Positions 53,601 to 62,263 of a stretch of DNA of 64,000 nucleotides are shown here, piece by piece (positions within the stretch are counted from its first letter, which is position 1; every line of letters starts with the position of its first letter). The position numbers were made by a program, and so were the translations under genes. The notes beneath the pieces were generated by a model. It made no database searches and had not been told where the DNA came from. It saw only the letters and a program-made list of their open reading frames with translations. This DNA comes from Fidelibacterota bacterium (GTDB taxonomy: Bacteria > Marinisomatota > Marinisomatia > Marinisomatales > TCS55), in the NCBI GenBank assembly GCA_004124535.1, contig SCKQ01000004.1, positions 9,578 to 73,577 of the forward strand, in the 5' to 3' direction.

Positions 53601-53859
53601 ATGACACCGTTATAGTGTATGGTCCACCCACACGCATATTGGGTATATTAAAAACACCACCGCTGCGTGAAGTAGTACCGTAGGTTATACCACTGGGTTC
53701 ATGGGTGGCAACAATGTTAGCTCCTTCAAGACCTGCGGCATCTGCTTCAGAGACGCTACCTGCAAGTTCAGATGTAGTAACACCTTGAGCCAACAAAGAG
53801 AAACTCATAAAACATAACAGTGAAATTAAGGATATAAAAATTCTCTGTATCTTCTTCAT
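50611..53859 (-). CDS. Oar-type TonB-dependent receptor-like outer-membrane protein
   Basis: A 1082-residue outer-membrane protein with a signal peptide (LLCFMSFSLLAQG). Residues 28-115 form a carboxypeptidase-regulatory-like beta domain (GLEGANIVATHEPSG, NIPNMRVGGPYTITVSYIGY), followed by a plug-like region (YDAVEQVQVSIAPFDVREGG near 215) and a large barrel ending RWRMQLGLRISL. The pattern matches Oar proteins of Myxococcus and Bacteroidetes relatives. No clear TonB box was seen. It likely imports or exports a large ligand; none can be named. GGGAGA precedes the ATG. Confidence 0.88.
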   Translation of the reverse strand: MKKIQRIFISLISLLCFMSFSLLAQGVTTSELAGSVSEADAAGLEGANIVATHEPSGITYGTTSRSGGVFNIPNMRVGGPYTITVSYIGYKTETESNVTLNLGSSARLNFTLQQEAIEMAGVEVVGEQDDVMNSGRTGAATYIGADLVAAMPSIKRSTRDLTRLDPRSDGNFSFGGRNWLYNNISLDGSYFNNPFGLDDPAPGGQTNSEPVSYDAVEQVQVSIAPFDVREGGFTGAGINTVTKSGTNDLQVSVYSYARNESFVGNKVGDAEVVADPSLEFSQSGISVSGPIIPNKLFFFINMENEHRNDPGTNYYADKSSRVEGSVMQQISNRMKDVYNYDTGPWEGYTHNTDNVKFLAKLDWNISDQHNLTLRYNKLDASRDLPPHGFVLSYNNTGRGPNASSLPFKNSGYEINNKLDSYALELNSMFSSKIANRFFISKNKFRDYRVPFSVDFPTVEIGEAGATYTTVGHEPFSIHNILDQDVLQVSNNLTYYMGQHAITAGFNYESFKFFNSFNIFRHGVFFLPYFLFDIGFILGGTTFPDLDTFFTQTHPDSNYIKFNDAVGSGPYKGEKIDVAQMSFYVQDEFALNKNLNVTAGVRIDIPKYNNSPVENPFSTGLTLLDENDEPETIDQAALPSDDPILSPRVGFNWANDDRSLQVRGGFGVFTGRLPFVWVGNIFSNPGANPNIPGDGSNPDHETDDGTDRVGYEGLPSVLQQSYDLNSMVTDFKWPQVQTINLAVDKALPGGMLATVELVQSSDKNAIYMRNADLVEPVGTLADGRPYYTTWVPDNYGGLAADFELNDDGGAGVYVIDNTDEGSSMTLTAQLRGKNKGINWSAAYTYLDSKNNLQSTEIASVLYSSQPVQGDPNKPRLAPSQFGMKQRIIVTASHRHEWSKSMATNFGMFFEMGEGNRYIYSGGNRYSHVYSGDVNGDGFGGNDLIYIPENESDINLTNSSDWALLDAFIKQDPYLSENRGKIAERNGLLNPWFSNIDLRINNEFEVVGRKVEVSLDIMNVGNLISSSMGVRKIANASATSPLTLDSWTDDGEPVFSFNGATETFSDDFGEFSRWRMQLGLRISL

Positions 53860-53932
53860 GTTACTATCTCCCTGGATTTTTGATCGATAAATTGTGCATT
53901 ACACTTTATAGAAATGATTTTTATGTTCTATT

Positions 53933-53959
53933 TATCTTATGAATTATAATCATAAGATA
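53933..53959. repeat. Perfect 10-bp AT-rich inverted repeat
   Basis: TATCTTATGA and TCATAAGATA flank a seven-base loop, 30 bases after the stop of the barrel gene and about 75 before the start of the Oar-type receptor. There is no T tract, so it is a weak terminator at best; it could also be an operator for the receptor promoter. Confidence 0.5.
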
Positions 53960-53989
53960 GAAATTAACAAATAACTACTTTAATGAATA

Positions 53990-55243
53990 TCAGAAACTAT
54001 ATTTCAATCCGATTTGAATATGTGAAAAATCTTCCATCGTTTTAAATTGGGTTCCCTCTGCTCCATAAAATTGTGTAATCGATAACTCAAGATCCAAATT
54101 TTCAACAGGCGAATAAGATACACCGCCACCCAGCATAGCTTGATTGTCTTCCAAGTCCATAAATGTATTTATTCTGATTTCCAAAGCATCGTCCCAGTAA
54201 TTTCCTGTGGCTGACAAAAACATGCCTAAATCCGTGAACATGGCAAAGGGAGTGCCCATGCCCTGTTGAAGTTCATCTTCATCCATAGCTATCAATTCTA
54301 TAGGATTGCCATTTTCATCATATGCATAAGTAGAGCCATTTACTGCCAGTACATCATTACCGATTAGTTGAATCATTAACGTTATGTCATTCGTGGTTGT
54401 GTATTCTAATTGGGAAGCAAATTGGACATAAGCAGCATCATAGAACGTTTTTATATCAGTAGTATGGTCATTATTAGTATTAAAATAACCGACCTCAGTT
54501 CTCCCTGTTAAATCTCCGAAAAATGTGACAATATCAATTCCAATGATATTCGTTTTTCGGTAAGTGAGTACAGGTGCTGCCCAATCGATGTAATAATTGT
54601 AGCCAATTAAAGAAAATCCCCTGTCTCGTCCAGAAAAATAGGATAGGCTGATATCGCTATTGCCCATAGTGGTTTGCACACGCATGCCATATTCCGCCAT
54701 TGTTTCTCCAGCAGTCAAGAAATAACCAGGATCATCCATCGCTATGGGAAAATCATCTTCGCCAAACGGATATCGATTGGGTTCGTGTTCCGGTATGACC
54801 ACCGCTTCCAACTGCCAGTCATTCCAGTAATATTTCACGGAAGCGGACAAAGTACCAATTTTCCGGTCAGCCCCTGCTAAAAACATATAATAATAATCAT
54901 AAGGATTGAGATTGTCCGTGGGATTGTTGCCATCCACAGCGCCCCAGGCGTGGATTTGTTTACCCACTTTCACTTCTCCCCAACTGGGATACCAAATTAA
55001 ATACGCTTCCCGGTAGTCAATCTTTGGATCGCCTCCAGTCCATCTAAATTCAACTGCGGAACTTGTTATAAAATCAAAATCTCCTTTTGAAAATCCTACT
55101 TCAAGTTCTGCGATCCTAAATGGTAGAGATATATTGGAGAGATCAGAGGTCCGGTGCATAGTGATCGGTTGGAATGAACCTGAATAATTCCATTGTCCAC
55201 TAACCAAAGAAATCAGCAGAAAGGGAAAAGATAATCGTTTCAT
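53990..55243 (-). CDS. Outer-membrane beta-barrel of the MMPL operon (DUF1302-like)
   Basis: A 417-residue exported barrel (signal peptide FPFLLISLVSGQ). VKVGKQIHAWGAVDGN at 92-107 followed by PTDNLNPYDYYYM is the family hallmark, and it ends MEDFSHIQIGLKYSF. The protein at 62264-63667 has the same hallmark (IGKQIHSWSSVDDNSPIDNI) and the same ending (MEDFSHIRFELKYFF), so the two are paralogs. Its ATG directly follows the stop of the LolA-like gene. In proteobacteria, DUF1302 barrels accompany RND/MMPL transporters and DUF1329 lipid-carrier proteins, so it is probably the outer-membrane part of a trans-envelope lipid pathway. Confidence 0.75.
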   Translation of the reverse strand: MKRLSFPFLLISLVSGQWNYSGSFQPITMHRTSDLSNISLPFRIAELEVGFSKGDFDFITSSAVEFRWTGGDPKIDYREAYLIWYPSWGEVKVGKQIHAWGAVDGNNPTDNLNPYDYYYMFLAGADRKIGTLSASVKYYWNDWQLEAVVIPEHEPNRYPFGEDDFPIAMDDPGYFLTAGETMAEYGMRVQTTMGNSDISLSYFSGRDRGFSLIGYNYYIDWAAPVLTYRKTNIIGIDIVTFFGDLTGRTEVGYFNTNNDHTTDIKTFYDAAYVQFASQLEYTTTNDITLMIQLIGNDVLAVNGSTYAYDENGNPIELIAMDEDELQQGMGTPFAMFTDLGMFLSATGNYWDDALEIRINTFMDLEDNQAMLGGGVSYSPVENLDLELSITQFYGAEGTQFKTMEDFSHIQIGLKYSF

Positions 55244-55993
55244 TTAGTTGTGTGGTAAACGTTTTAGATTCTTTTCCTGGAATAAATTTTCATCAATTCC
55301 AGTATCCACTTGAACATCGGAAAATGTCACTTCAGTTGAATGCTTTTTCTGGACATCTTCCACAAACACTTTCTTTATAACATAATAATTCTTTAGTTTT
55401 TGAAACGTAAACGATTTTTTCTTTTTTAGTTCCCCACGTTTATCAAACGATTCTTCTTTTACACCATACAAACCATCTTTAGCTATCCAGGAAATATGTT
55501 TTGTATAGGTTGATTTTGCTTCAGGTTTAGGAATGATTTCCAACACATAACAATCAACTTCATCTACATGCTCATCATCAAGGCGGTTATATTTATTTTC
55601 ATCAAGTTCACGGCTGGAAAGATCTTCATAACTCAAATCAGAGCCCATAAACGAGTCTCCTTTTTTCTTCGATGAAATTCTGCGCACCTTTTTAAATGCT
55701 GGCAGCCACATGCGCATTTCATCATCCTTATCATCATGCTCTATTTTGAGAAACGCCACACCTTTATCATCCTTTGGCTCTATGAACCAGATAATCTGTT
55801 TTTTATTGCCATCGGTGGATTTTGATACCATAGCATTTGTTCTGGATTTTCCTTTGGAGTTCGTCAATACCATCTTGGTTTTGTTGGATAAATCTTTCGG
55901 AGTTGGTTTTTCATCAACCATCTTGGCTATTTCATAACCGGTCTGACCAAGTACAAATGATATGCTAATGATTCCAAAAATGAATTTTTTCAT
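55244..55993 (-). CDS. LolA-like periplasmic carrier protein
   Basis: A 249-residue protein with a signal peptide (FIFGIISISFVLGQTG). The order of strands and KGVAFLKIEHDD near 78, MRMWLPAFKKVRRISSKKKG near 93, and DSFMGSDLSYEDLSSREL near 113 match the outer-membrane lipoprotein-sorting LolA-like family found beside RND/MMPL transporters. It should shuttle a hydrophobic molecule between the inner-membrane transporter and the outer-membrane barrel. It starts 8 bases after the MMPL stop and abuts the barrel gene. Confidence 0.8.
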   Translation of the reverse strand: MKKFIFGIISISFVLGQTGYEIAKMVDEKPTPKDLSNKTKMVLTNSKGKSRTNAMVSKSTDGNKKQIIWFIEPKDDKGVAFLKIEHDDKDDEMRMWLPAFKKVRRISSKKKGDSFMGSDLSYEDLSSRELDENKYNRLDDEHVDEVDCYVLEIIPKPEAKSTYTKHISWIAKDGLYGVKEESFDKRGELKKKKSFTFQKLKNYYVIKKVFVEDVQKKHSTEVTFSDVQVDTGIDENLFQEKNLKRLPHN

Positions 55994-56001
55994 ACTGACC
56001 T

Positions 56002-58293
56002 CTAGAGTTTAATTAGTTTATGTTTTAACAATTCTGCTGTGGTTGCTAATATTGTCAACGTGCCTACAGACGTCGATATCATTCCAAAAACCATAAGCCC
56101 GCCCATATGCTGAATAGGTAAAAATTGCGAAAACAACAATGCCCCAAAAGCCATGTTGGACAATGCATCCAATATGATAGGATAACCCACATCATCCACA
56201 ACTTCCCTGCTCAAAACATCTACACTCACTTTTTGTTTGACCAAACGCCTATATTGAGAAATATAGTGGATGGCGAAATCCACACCAACGCCAATAATAA
56301 TAGAAGACAGGATAGCGGTAATATGGTTTAAATCCACTCCAAAAATACCCATAAATCCAAAGTTTAGGATCACCGCCGATGTCAATGGGACGACAGCCAA
56401 TAATCCCCAGAGTATGCGTTTAAAAAAGAATCCTGCAATAAGGGCGATCAATACAATAGAGATAGAAATACTGATAGCTGAAGATCGTATGATCAACGTA
56501 ATGAGGTCCCTGAAAACGACCAGCATGCCAGTGACGGTGATCTTATCGGTGGCTTCAAGTGAGTCTGCAATAAAATCATGAGTGGATTCCACATATTCAA
56601 TAATCAGAGAGGATGTCATATTGCGCATGAATGTTGTCATGAGCCCTGAAGAATATTCATAATCAACAAGGGAGCTAAAATCATCTGGATCTCCAGACAT
56701 GGCATACAAGGTAAAAAGGTTATTTACTTTCCCACGCGTATCCGGAATGGTTTCGTAGTCAGGATCGTCATCCATCACAGTTCGATGCATTTGTTTAATA
56801 GCATCAGCAATGGACATGGATGTTGTAACCTTCTGATTTTCTTCCATTTTATTCTGCAGTTTTTCTATTTTGGCCAGTGTTTCAGGTTCTTTCATATCAC
56901 CTTCAAACCGGAACTGCATATCTAGGGTCCCGATCATTTCCCGATCAAGAAATTTCATGGTTTCCCTGATGAGGGTACCTTCTTTAAAAAATGATTGCAT
57001 ATTGACTTCCACACTGAGCCAATTAATGCCAATGAGTCCTATGAATACCAGAATTAAACCAGAACTCAAGACACGTTTTGGATTTTCCAAAACTCCTTTG
57101 CCGAATCTATCTATAACGTTTTCCAGAAAGCTGGTTTCTCTGACTGCTTTCGAATCAAGATTCCATTTTTTTAAAACCAGCAATGAAGGCAACAGTGTGT
57201 ATGAAAGAACCAAGGCCCAAAGAATACCTATAGCGATCGTCACTCCATACCCTGTCTGAACTTCCAATGGTGAATAAATCATTGACAAGAATGCGGCAGC
57301 AGTAGTGATACTGGTAAGGAAGATGGGCAAAGTAAGTGAATCCATGGTTTGTTCAACTGCAAGCTGTGTATCACCTGATTGCCTGAGTTTTTTGAAAAAC
57401 TTGGTAATGATATGAACACCATCAGAATTCGCAATAGTTAGCAAGATGATAGGCATGGATGTATTGATCAGGCTGAATACAAAACGCCTCGAACCTGTAA
57501 TTTCCAGCACCCAGCCCATACTGCCCATCATGGCAATCAATGAAAAGAAAATAACCGACAATACCATAAGTACCGCAGGAAAACTTCTCAAGCTAAACAA
57601 AAGGATCAAGATCATAATGAGCATTCCGATGCTGACCAGACCTGCTACATCTTCACGGATCAATGCTGAAACCACACCATTCACATAAGGCACTCCGCCA
57701 ATAAATACTTCATAGTCATTTAATTCTTCCACGGCAGCATCGATTATCCTGGCAACAGCATCTGATGGAACATCGTTATACGATTTAATAATAATATTTA
57801 CATAATCATTATTTTGGCTTACAACCCGCAACTTCAATTCCGGATATTTGTCCAAATAGGATCTTATCTCTGAAATCTGATCTGCATTCAAATCTCTAGA
57901 TTGCACAAGATCTTCTACTTCCAGAAATCCATCTTCACTTTGCAATTTGTTCATATTGATCATGCTGTTTATTTCTTCAATTTCAGGAATTGATTCCAGC
58001 GTTTCCTTAAAATCCCAAAGATCCGCAATTAATTTGTCATTGAACACGGATTTGTCTTTATTGCCAAACGCGATGTAGATCATTTCTGTGTTGCCAAACT
58101 CATCCTTTATGGTTTCCCAGGTTTTACGGGATTCCATATTTTCAGGTAAAAGTTTCATCATGTCTTCTTCGATATAGAAAAACCGTAAGCCCGAGGCCAT
58201 GAGGGCTGTTATAATCAACGAAAAGATAATCGTCCGTTTGGGATGGTTCAGAGACTGGCTGATAATCCAGCGTTTAATAGGGTGTGCTTTCAT
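56002..58293 (-). CDS. MMPL/RND-family (HAE3-like) hydrophobe exporter
   Basis: A 763-residue transporter from the ATG at 58293, two bases after the TetR stop; an earlier in-frame ATG (58347) lies inside that gene. Twelve membrane helices in two halves are seen, the first entering at TIIFSLIITALMASGLRF, each half with an exported loop (EEDMMKLLPENMESRKTW). GVGVDFAIHYISQYRRL in the second half and a related IANSDGVHIITKFFKKL segment in the first are proton-relay regions of the family. Members such as HpnN export hopanoids and other lipids. The LolA-like and barrel genes behind it would complete the route. Confidence 0.88.
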   Translation of the reverse strand: MKAHPIKRWIISQSLNHPKRTIIFSLIITALMASGLRFFYIEEDMMKLLPENMESRKTWETIKDEFGNTEMIYIAFGNKDKSVFNDKLIADLWDFKETLESIPEIEEINSMINMNKLQSEDGFLEVEDLVQSRDLNADQISEIRSYLDKYPELKLRVVSQNNDYVNIIIKSYNDVPSDAVARIIDAAVEELNDYEVFIGGVPYVNGVVSALIREDVAGLVSIGMLIMILILLFSLRSFPAVLMVLSVIFFSLIAMMGSMGWVLEITGSRRFVFSLINTSMPIILLTIANSDGVHIITKFFKKLRQSGDTQLAVEQTMDSLTLPIFLTSITTAAAFLSMIYSPLEVQTGYGVTIAIGILWALVLSYTLLPSLLVLKKWNLDSKAVRETSFLENVIDRFGKGVLENPKRVLSSGLILVFIGLIGINWLSVEVNMQSFFKEGTLIRETMKFLDREMIGTLDMQFRFEGDMKEPETLAKIEKLQNKMEENQKVTTSMSIADAIKQMHRTVMDDDPDYETIPDTRGKVNNLFTLYAMSGDPDDFSSLVDYEYSSGLMTTFMRNMTSSLIIEYVESTHDFIADSLEATDKITVTGMLVVFRDLITLIIRSSAISISISIVLIALIAGFFFKRILWGLLAVVPLTSAVILNFGFMGIFGVDLNHITAILSSIIIGVGVDFAIHYISQYRRLVKQKVSVDVLSREVVDDVGYPIILDALSNMAFGALLFSQFLPIQHMGGLMVFGMISTSVGTLTILATTAELLKHKLIKL

Positions 58294-58294
58294 T

Positions 58295-58918
58295 TTAATT
58301 TTTTTTTCTTCCTTGATATTTATTAATGGCTTCCATTCCTTTTTCATTAAATAAGCCCCGCGAGATTATCGTCACAAACCCGTTGATCGTTTCACCTACT
58401 GCCAGATCATTGGCCAAGAAAAATTCAGGCTGAAAAGTGTTATTGACCATATTGATAAATACGGTGGCTACTTTTTTCATGTCCAAATCCTTTCTGGCCA
58501 GTCCCTGTTCTTGGGCAGATTTAAGTATTTGATAAAAATCATCCTGGCGTTTTAAACGGAATCGTTCTATATCTTTCCAAACTTCCGGATATGCAGTCTT
58601 CAGCTGGGCCATACGCTGGACGGGCGCACGGCTGGCAAATTTCGCTATATGTTCCATGACCTTTATAAACTGGAGCGCCGGATTCTTCTCATTTTCGCGT
58701 ATTCTATTAAACATTTGTTCAACCTGCGAAGTCATGAACATGGCAATTTTGCGAACTAATTTTTCCTTAGAAAGAAAGTATTTGTAGATGGTTTTTTTGC
58801 TCATCCCCAACCGGCCAGCCAAGGATTCAACCGTAAATGATTTTACTCCTGTGCGCATAATGGCATTGAACCCTTCTTCCAGGATGTGTGTTTCTTGCTG
58901 TGAATATGTATTAGGCAT
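58295..58918 (-). CDS. TetR-family regulator of the MMPL operon
   Basis: A 207-residue regulator with the helix-turn-helix ESLAGRLGMSKKTIYKYFLS near residue 31 and a helical ligand domain. It is the first gene of the TetR-MMPL-LolA-like-barrel operon and its start codon lies directly after a palindromic operator (58920-58947). There is little room for a ribosome site, so the message may be leaderless. The ligand is presumably the exported hydrophobic compound. Confidence 0.9.
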   Translation of the reverse strand: MPNTYSQQETHILEEGFNAIMRTGVKSFTVESLAGRLGMSKKTIYKYFLSKEKLVRKIAMFMTSQVEQMFNRIRENEKNPALQFIKVMEHIAKFASRAPVQRMAQLKTAYPEVWKDIERFRLKRQDDFYQILKSAQEQGLARKDLDMKKVATVFINMVNNTFQPEFFLANDLAVGETINGFVTIISRGLFNEKGMEAINKYQGRKKN

Positions 58919-58919
58919 A

Positions 58920-58947
58920 GGAAACGAATTACGTATATATCGTTTCC
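58920..58947. promoter_or_regulatory. Probable TetR operator of the MMPL operon
   Basis: GGAAACGA and TCGTTTCC flank a 12-base AT-rich centre, an inverted repeat immediately upstream of the tetR start codon. The arrangement suits a dimer binding on one face of DNA. The ASST-like gene ends 38 bases further (58985), so the site should serve the MMPL operon. Confidence 0.65.
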
Positions 58948-58984
58948 AACGTTATAAAAAAAAATTTATACTTACAAGTTGTGA

Positions 58985-60445
58985 TTAATCATTAAATGCC
59001 ATTTCAACGAGAATAATAATATCAACCATTGTCACTGCTCCATCTCCATTAACATCTGCAGGAGGAGTTGGATTATACCCTACTTCATAAAGCATATCGA
59101 CCGCATGACTAATGTCTGCTATATTAATTTCACCATCAAAATTAATATCTCCTGAAACATAATCAGGAAAATCATTCTGATTTAAATAATTGAGAGTATA
59201 TCTCTGTGCACGTGCAATCATGATATTCTGGCCAGGATATACATAATTCCAAACAACCATACCATTGGAAGTTACCTCAAACATATGGGCATCATCTGCT
59301 TCTGTTATAAGTGTATTACCATTGGGTAAACGAAAAGCACCAGATTGAACATTGGAGTGGAATCCTCCACTATGTGTCCAAATAGGTCCATCCGGACCGT
59401 AGTCTTCATTTTCTTCCAATAAATAGTTTCCCGTTGAATCCAAGGGTGTCACAATCTCGAATACGGCAGAATTGTTATTTTGGTAATTGTTGTTGAATAA
59501 GATCAAATTCCCGCCCCCGGGATAGTTTGCAGGAATCCAATTGACCCCATGCTGGGCATTCAATTGTTGATCTGATCCATTACCTCTATCATACACTTGA
59601 GGATTTCCCCATCTATACAACAAATCTCCTCCTTTTCCAGAATTTCCATCGGAGTGGGATGCTGCTTCTGCAGTGGTGGTGCTGTGGTCAATTATATATA
59701 TTTCACCCATCGTCCTTGATGATATAACAATCTGGTCCAGATCAGCATTATAATCAATAGCATTTAAATGCATCCAGTCAGCATGGGATACTCCTGGTCC
59801 CTGAGTACCACCAACATTTCCATAATTTATATCTATTAATTCAGGATGCTCTGAAATAATACCGTAATTGGTCAACGTAGTATCTGCATCCTGGGTTAAA
59901 TGGTCCCATATATGCCATTCCCATACAATGTTAGCACTATCTGTTCCAATAGGCTCTAATTCCAAAATAGCTTCAGACCACATTTCATTTAGTGGATTAT
60001 TGATCGTTTGCCGGCCCATGGCATAGGCTTCTGCAGCTGTTTTTCTTTCCCAGGCAATAACGAGAATATTGCCATTGGGTAAAGGTTGGATGTCATGATG
60101 ATGCTGGTATAAATCATTTGATACTATATACAACCATAAAACATTACTGTCCCAATCCATATGAGCTATCCCGCCGCCAACTCCGCCATTAATCATGGTA
60201 GGGTTCTGAACTCTGAAAGGATAAATGAGCGTACTGTCCCTCTGAAGATAAGCTAAACTTGCCGGGCCGCGCGGATAATACCACGTATTAATAACATTAA
60301 TTGAATTATTAACCAAATATGTCATTCCGTTACCGCCGCCGCCGGGCCCTCCTGCCGCAGGACTAAATATTGTATAGCCTTGAAATACTTGTCCGGATAA
60401 TCCTGCAATTAACAGGAAAGAGTAAACAAATCGGTTTATATTCAT
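58985..60445 (-). CDS. Secreted aryl-sulfotransferase-like protein with C-terminal dockerin-type repeats
   Basis: A 486-residue exported protein (signal peptide SFLLIAGLSGQV). The beta-propeller core has family signatures HHHDIQPLPNGNILVIAWER near 115, HLNAIDYN near 227, and LPNGNTLITEADD near 370. ASST enzymes transfer sulfate between phenols without PAPS, but related propellers lack the activity, so the call is family-level. Residues 431-486 hold two EF-hand/dockerin repeats (SGDINFDGEINIADIS and ADVNGDGAVTMVDIII) with calcium-binding Asp/Asn spacing. It is divergent, 128 bases away, from the PAPS sulfotransferase gene. Confidence 0.8.
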   Translation of the reverse strand: MNINRFVYSFLLIAGLSGQVFQGYTIFSPAAGGPGGGGNGMTYLVNNSINVINTWYYPRGPASLAYLQRDSTLIYPFRVQNPTMINGGVGGGIAHMDWDSNVLWLYIVSNDLYQHHHDIQPLPNGNILVIAWERKTAAEAYAMGRQTINNPLNEMWSEAILELEPIGTDSANIVWEWHIWDHLTQDADTTLTNYGIISEHPELIDINYGNVGGTQGPGVSHADWMHLNAIDYNADLDQIVISSRTMGEIYIIDHSTTTAEAASHSDGNSGKGGDLLYRWGNPQVYDRGNGSDQQLNAQHGVNWIPANYPGGGNLILFNNNYQNNNSAVFEIVTPLDSTGNYLLEENEDYGPDGPIWTHSGGFHSNVQSGAFRLPNGNTLITEADDAHMFEVTSNGMVVWNYVYPGQNIMIARAQRYTLNYLNQNDFPDYVSGDINFDGEINIADISHAVDMLYEVGYNPTPPADVNGDGAVTMVDIIILVEMAFND

Positions 60446-60471
60446 CTCGTAATTTATTAATGCTTAATTAA

Positions 60472-60500
60472 TTGACTTGGATAGTGTCATTTAGTTAAAT
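60472..60500 (+). promoter_or_regulatory. Candidate promoter of the sulfotransferase operon
   Basis: TTGACT, 17 bases, then TTAAAT forms a fair -35/-10 pair in the AT-rich 128-base divergent gap. It would leave a leader of about 67 bases before the presumed TTG start. Weak at the -10 element. Confidence 0.3.
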
Positions 60501-60573
60501 CTGATGCTTAAGTTTATTGTATTATTTAATTAATATACTTTAACACTACACACCAAATTAACTAAAAATATCC

Positions 60574-61677
60574 TTGAAAACATCCAGAGCATTTAGATCT
60601 TATGTAACGTTGGGGCGTACCTTTGGAAAATGGTTCAGTCCGATTATATCAGGAATTCTATTATCATGCTTACGAATTCTTGTTAGCATTGGATTGCTGC
60701 TTGACCATATTTTTTTCCCTTCGATCAGAAAGAAAAAGATCACTCCTCTTGTTATTGTTGGCAATCCCAGATCAGGAACAACTTTCCTCCACCGTTTTCT
60801 TATCAAACAAGGACTGGGAGTTGGGGCACAGCTCTGGCAAATGGTCTATCCTTCATTAACTTTACAAAAATTGATTAAACCACTGCTTCCCCTTTTAGAA
60901 ATCATAAGTCCCGCACGACATCATTCTACCGCAGCGCATAAAACAAGCTTAACTTCCATCGAGACCGATGATGTATCATTGCTCTTCAAATATTTTGATG
61001 GCTTTTTCCTTTATGGTTTCATATTAGCATTTGCTGAAGAAAATCTATTTGATTGGTTCGATCCAAAGAAAAGGGATACAACAGATCGGGATTTTGACTG
61101 GTATGAGAATTTGTGGAAACGTTTAGCTGTTGCAGCAAAGCATGACACTGTGATTCCAAAACTGTTTTCATTGAGCACCAGTATCCCTGCATTCCAAAAA
61201 CGATTTCCTGATGCAAAAATATTATATATGGTACGTGACCCCTTAAATATTCTCCCTTCCGGTTTAAGTCTGGTAACGGGTGTATTGGATAAACGATTTG
61301 GTTTTTGGAGTCTTGAAAAAGAAGTTCGTGACAGATATTTAAATCGCTTATACAACGCATTGCTAGAATTACTGCAGCGCTTTCATGAGGATTGGACAAA
61401 TGGATCCATCGATAAATCCAAAGTATTAATTGTAAAATATGATCGTATGATGACACAGTTTGAAGATTTAATGGACGATATATTCACATTTACAGGAGCA
61501 ACACCTACTTCTGAAATAATTGCAGAAATCAAAAAAACAGCTGCAAGCCAGCGACAGTATACGAGCGCCCATAAATATGATCTTGAAAAATTTGGTTTAA
61601 GTGCAGAGCAGATACGTTCAGATTGCTCATTTATTTATGATACATTCTTAAACACACAGCCAAATGAAGCTGACTAA
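60574..61677 (+). CDS. PAPS-dependent sulfotransferase-family protein
   Basis: A 367-residue protein with VIVGNPRSGTTFLHRFL at about 60-76 (5'-phosphosulfate loop) and ILYMVRDPLNILPSGLSL near 216-233 (3'-phosphate site with Arg221 and Ser229), both hallmarks of PAPS sulfotransferases. One hydrophobic segment (ISGILLSCLRILVSIGLLL) precedes the loop and may anchor it to the membrane. The start is uncertain: the frame opens at a TTG (60574) with a weak ribosome site, and no ATG occurs before residue 84. It overlaps the START-like gene by 14 bases, implying a lipid acceptor. Confidence 0.82.
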   Translation: MKTSRAFRSYVTLGRTFGKWFSPIISGILLSCLRILVSIGLLLDHIFFPSIRKKKITPLVIVGNPRSGTTFLHRFLIKQGLGVGAQLWQMVYPSLTLQKLIKPLLPLLEIISPARHHSTAAHKTSLTSIETDDVSLLFKYFDGFFLYGFILAFAEENLFDWFDPKKRDTTDRDFDWYENLWKRLAVAAKHDTVIPKLFSLSTSIPAFQKRFPDAKILYMVRDPLNILPSGLSLVTGVLDKRFGFWSLEKEVRDRYLNRLYNALLELLQRFHEDWTNGSIDKSKVLIVKYDRMMTQFEDLMDDIFTFTGATPTSEIIAEIKKTAASQRQYTSAHKYDLEKFGLSAEQIRSDCSFIYDTFLNTQPNEAD

Positions 61678-62260
61678 AATACTTTTATTCATATCCAGCT
61701 TGAACTTGATCTATGCCCTGGATCTTTCTGGACTGAATTCAAATCAAGAGTGGAAGACTTTGCAAAACAATGATGTTAGTATAAAAACAACGCAATACCT
61801 GGGGTTTCCCATCTGTCGAGCAGAAACAATCCTGCCCTTACCATTAAAAACAATATCTGCTATTATTGAAAATGTAGAAAATTATCCTAATGTTTTCCTG
61901 CGGGTAACAAAGTCTAGAATCTTGGAAGATGACGTGGTGCATATCATGCTGGATATGCCGTTTCCATTTTCAGGTAGAGATTACATCATAAAGTATATAA
62001 AACATAAATTCAGCAGCGCATGGACATTCCGATTTTCGGCAGTGGAACATGAGCAGGCACCGCCTGAAAAAGGCCATGTGCGGTTAATTCATGCTGCCGG
62101 TGAATGGAAATTGACTGCAATCAATGATCATGAAACCAATGTTTCTTATACGTGGAATGGTGAATTACTAGGCGATTTTCCTAATTGGGCATTGGATCGA
62201 GCCTGGAAAACCCAGGGCAATGAAATGATGGAATGGCTCAATGATGCCTTGCAGGATTAA
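61664..62260 (+). CDS. Exported START/SRPBCC-like lipid-binding protein
   Basis: A 198-residue protein with a signal peptide (KILLFISSLNLIYALDL). The rest follows the START pattern: ETILPLPLKTISAIIENVEN near 55, the MLDMPFPFSGRDYIIKY strands near 95, HVRLIHAAGEWKLTAIND near 146, and a C-terminal helix (NEMMEWLNDALQD). START domains hold a lipid in a deep cavity. Co-translation with the sulfotransferase (14-base overlap) and a barrel four bases behind suggests it carries a lipid through the periplasm. Confidence 0.8.
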   Translation: MKLTKILLFISSLNLIYALDLSGLNSNQEWKTLQNNDVSIKTTQYLGFPICRAETILPLPLKTISAIIENVENYPNVFLRVTKSRILEDDVVHIMLDMPFPFSGRDYIIKYIKHKFSSAWTFRFSAVEHEQAPPEKGHVRLIHAAGEWKLTAINDHETNVSYTWNGELLGDFPNWALDRAWKTQGNEMMEWLNDALQD

Positions 62261-62263
62261 TCT

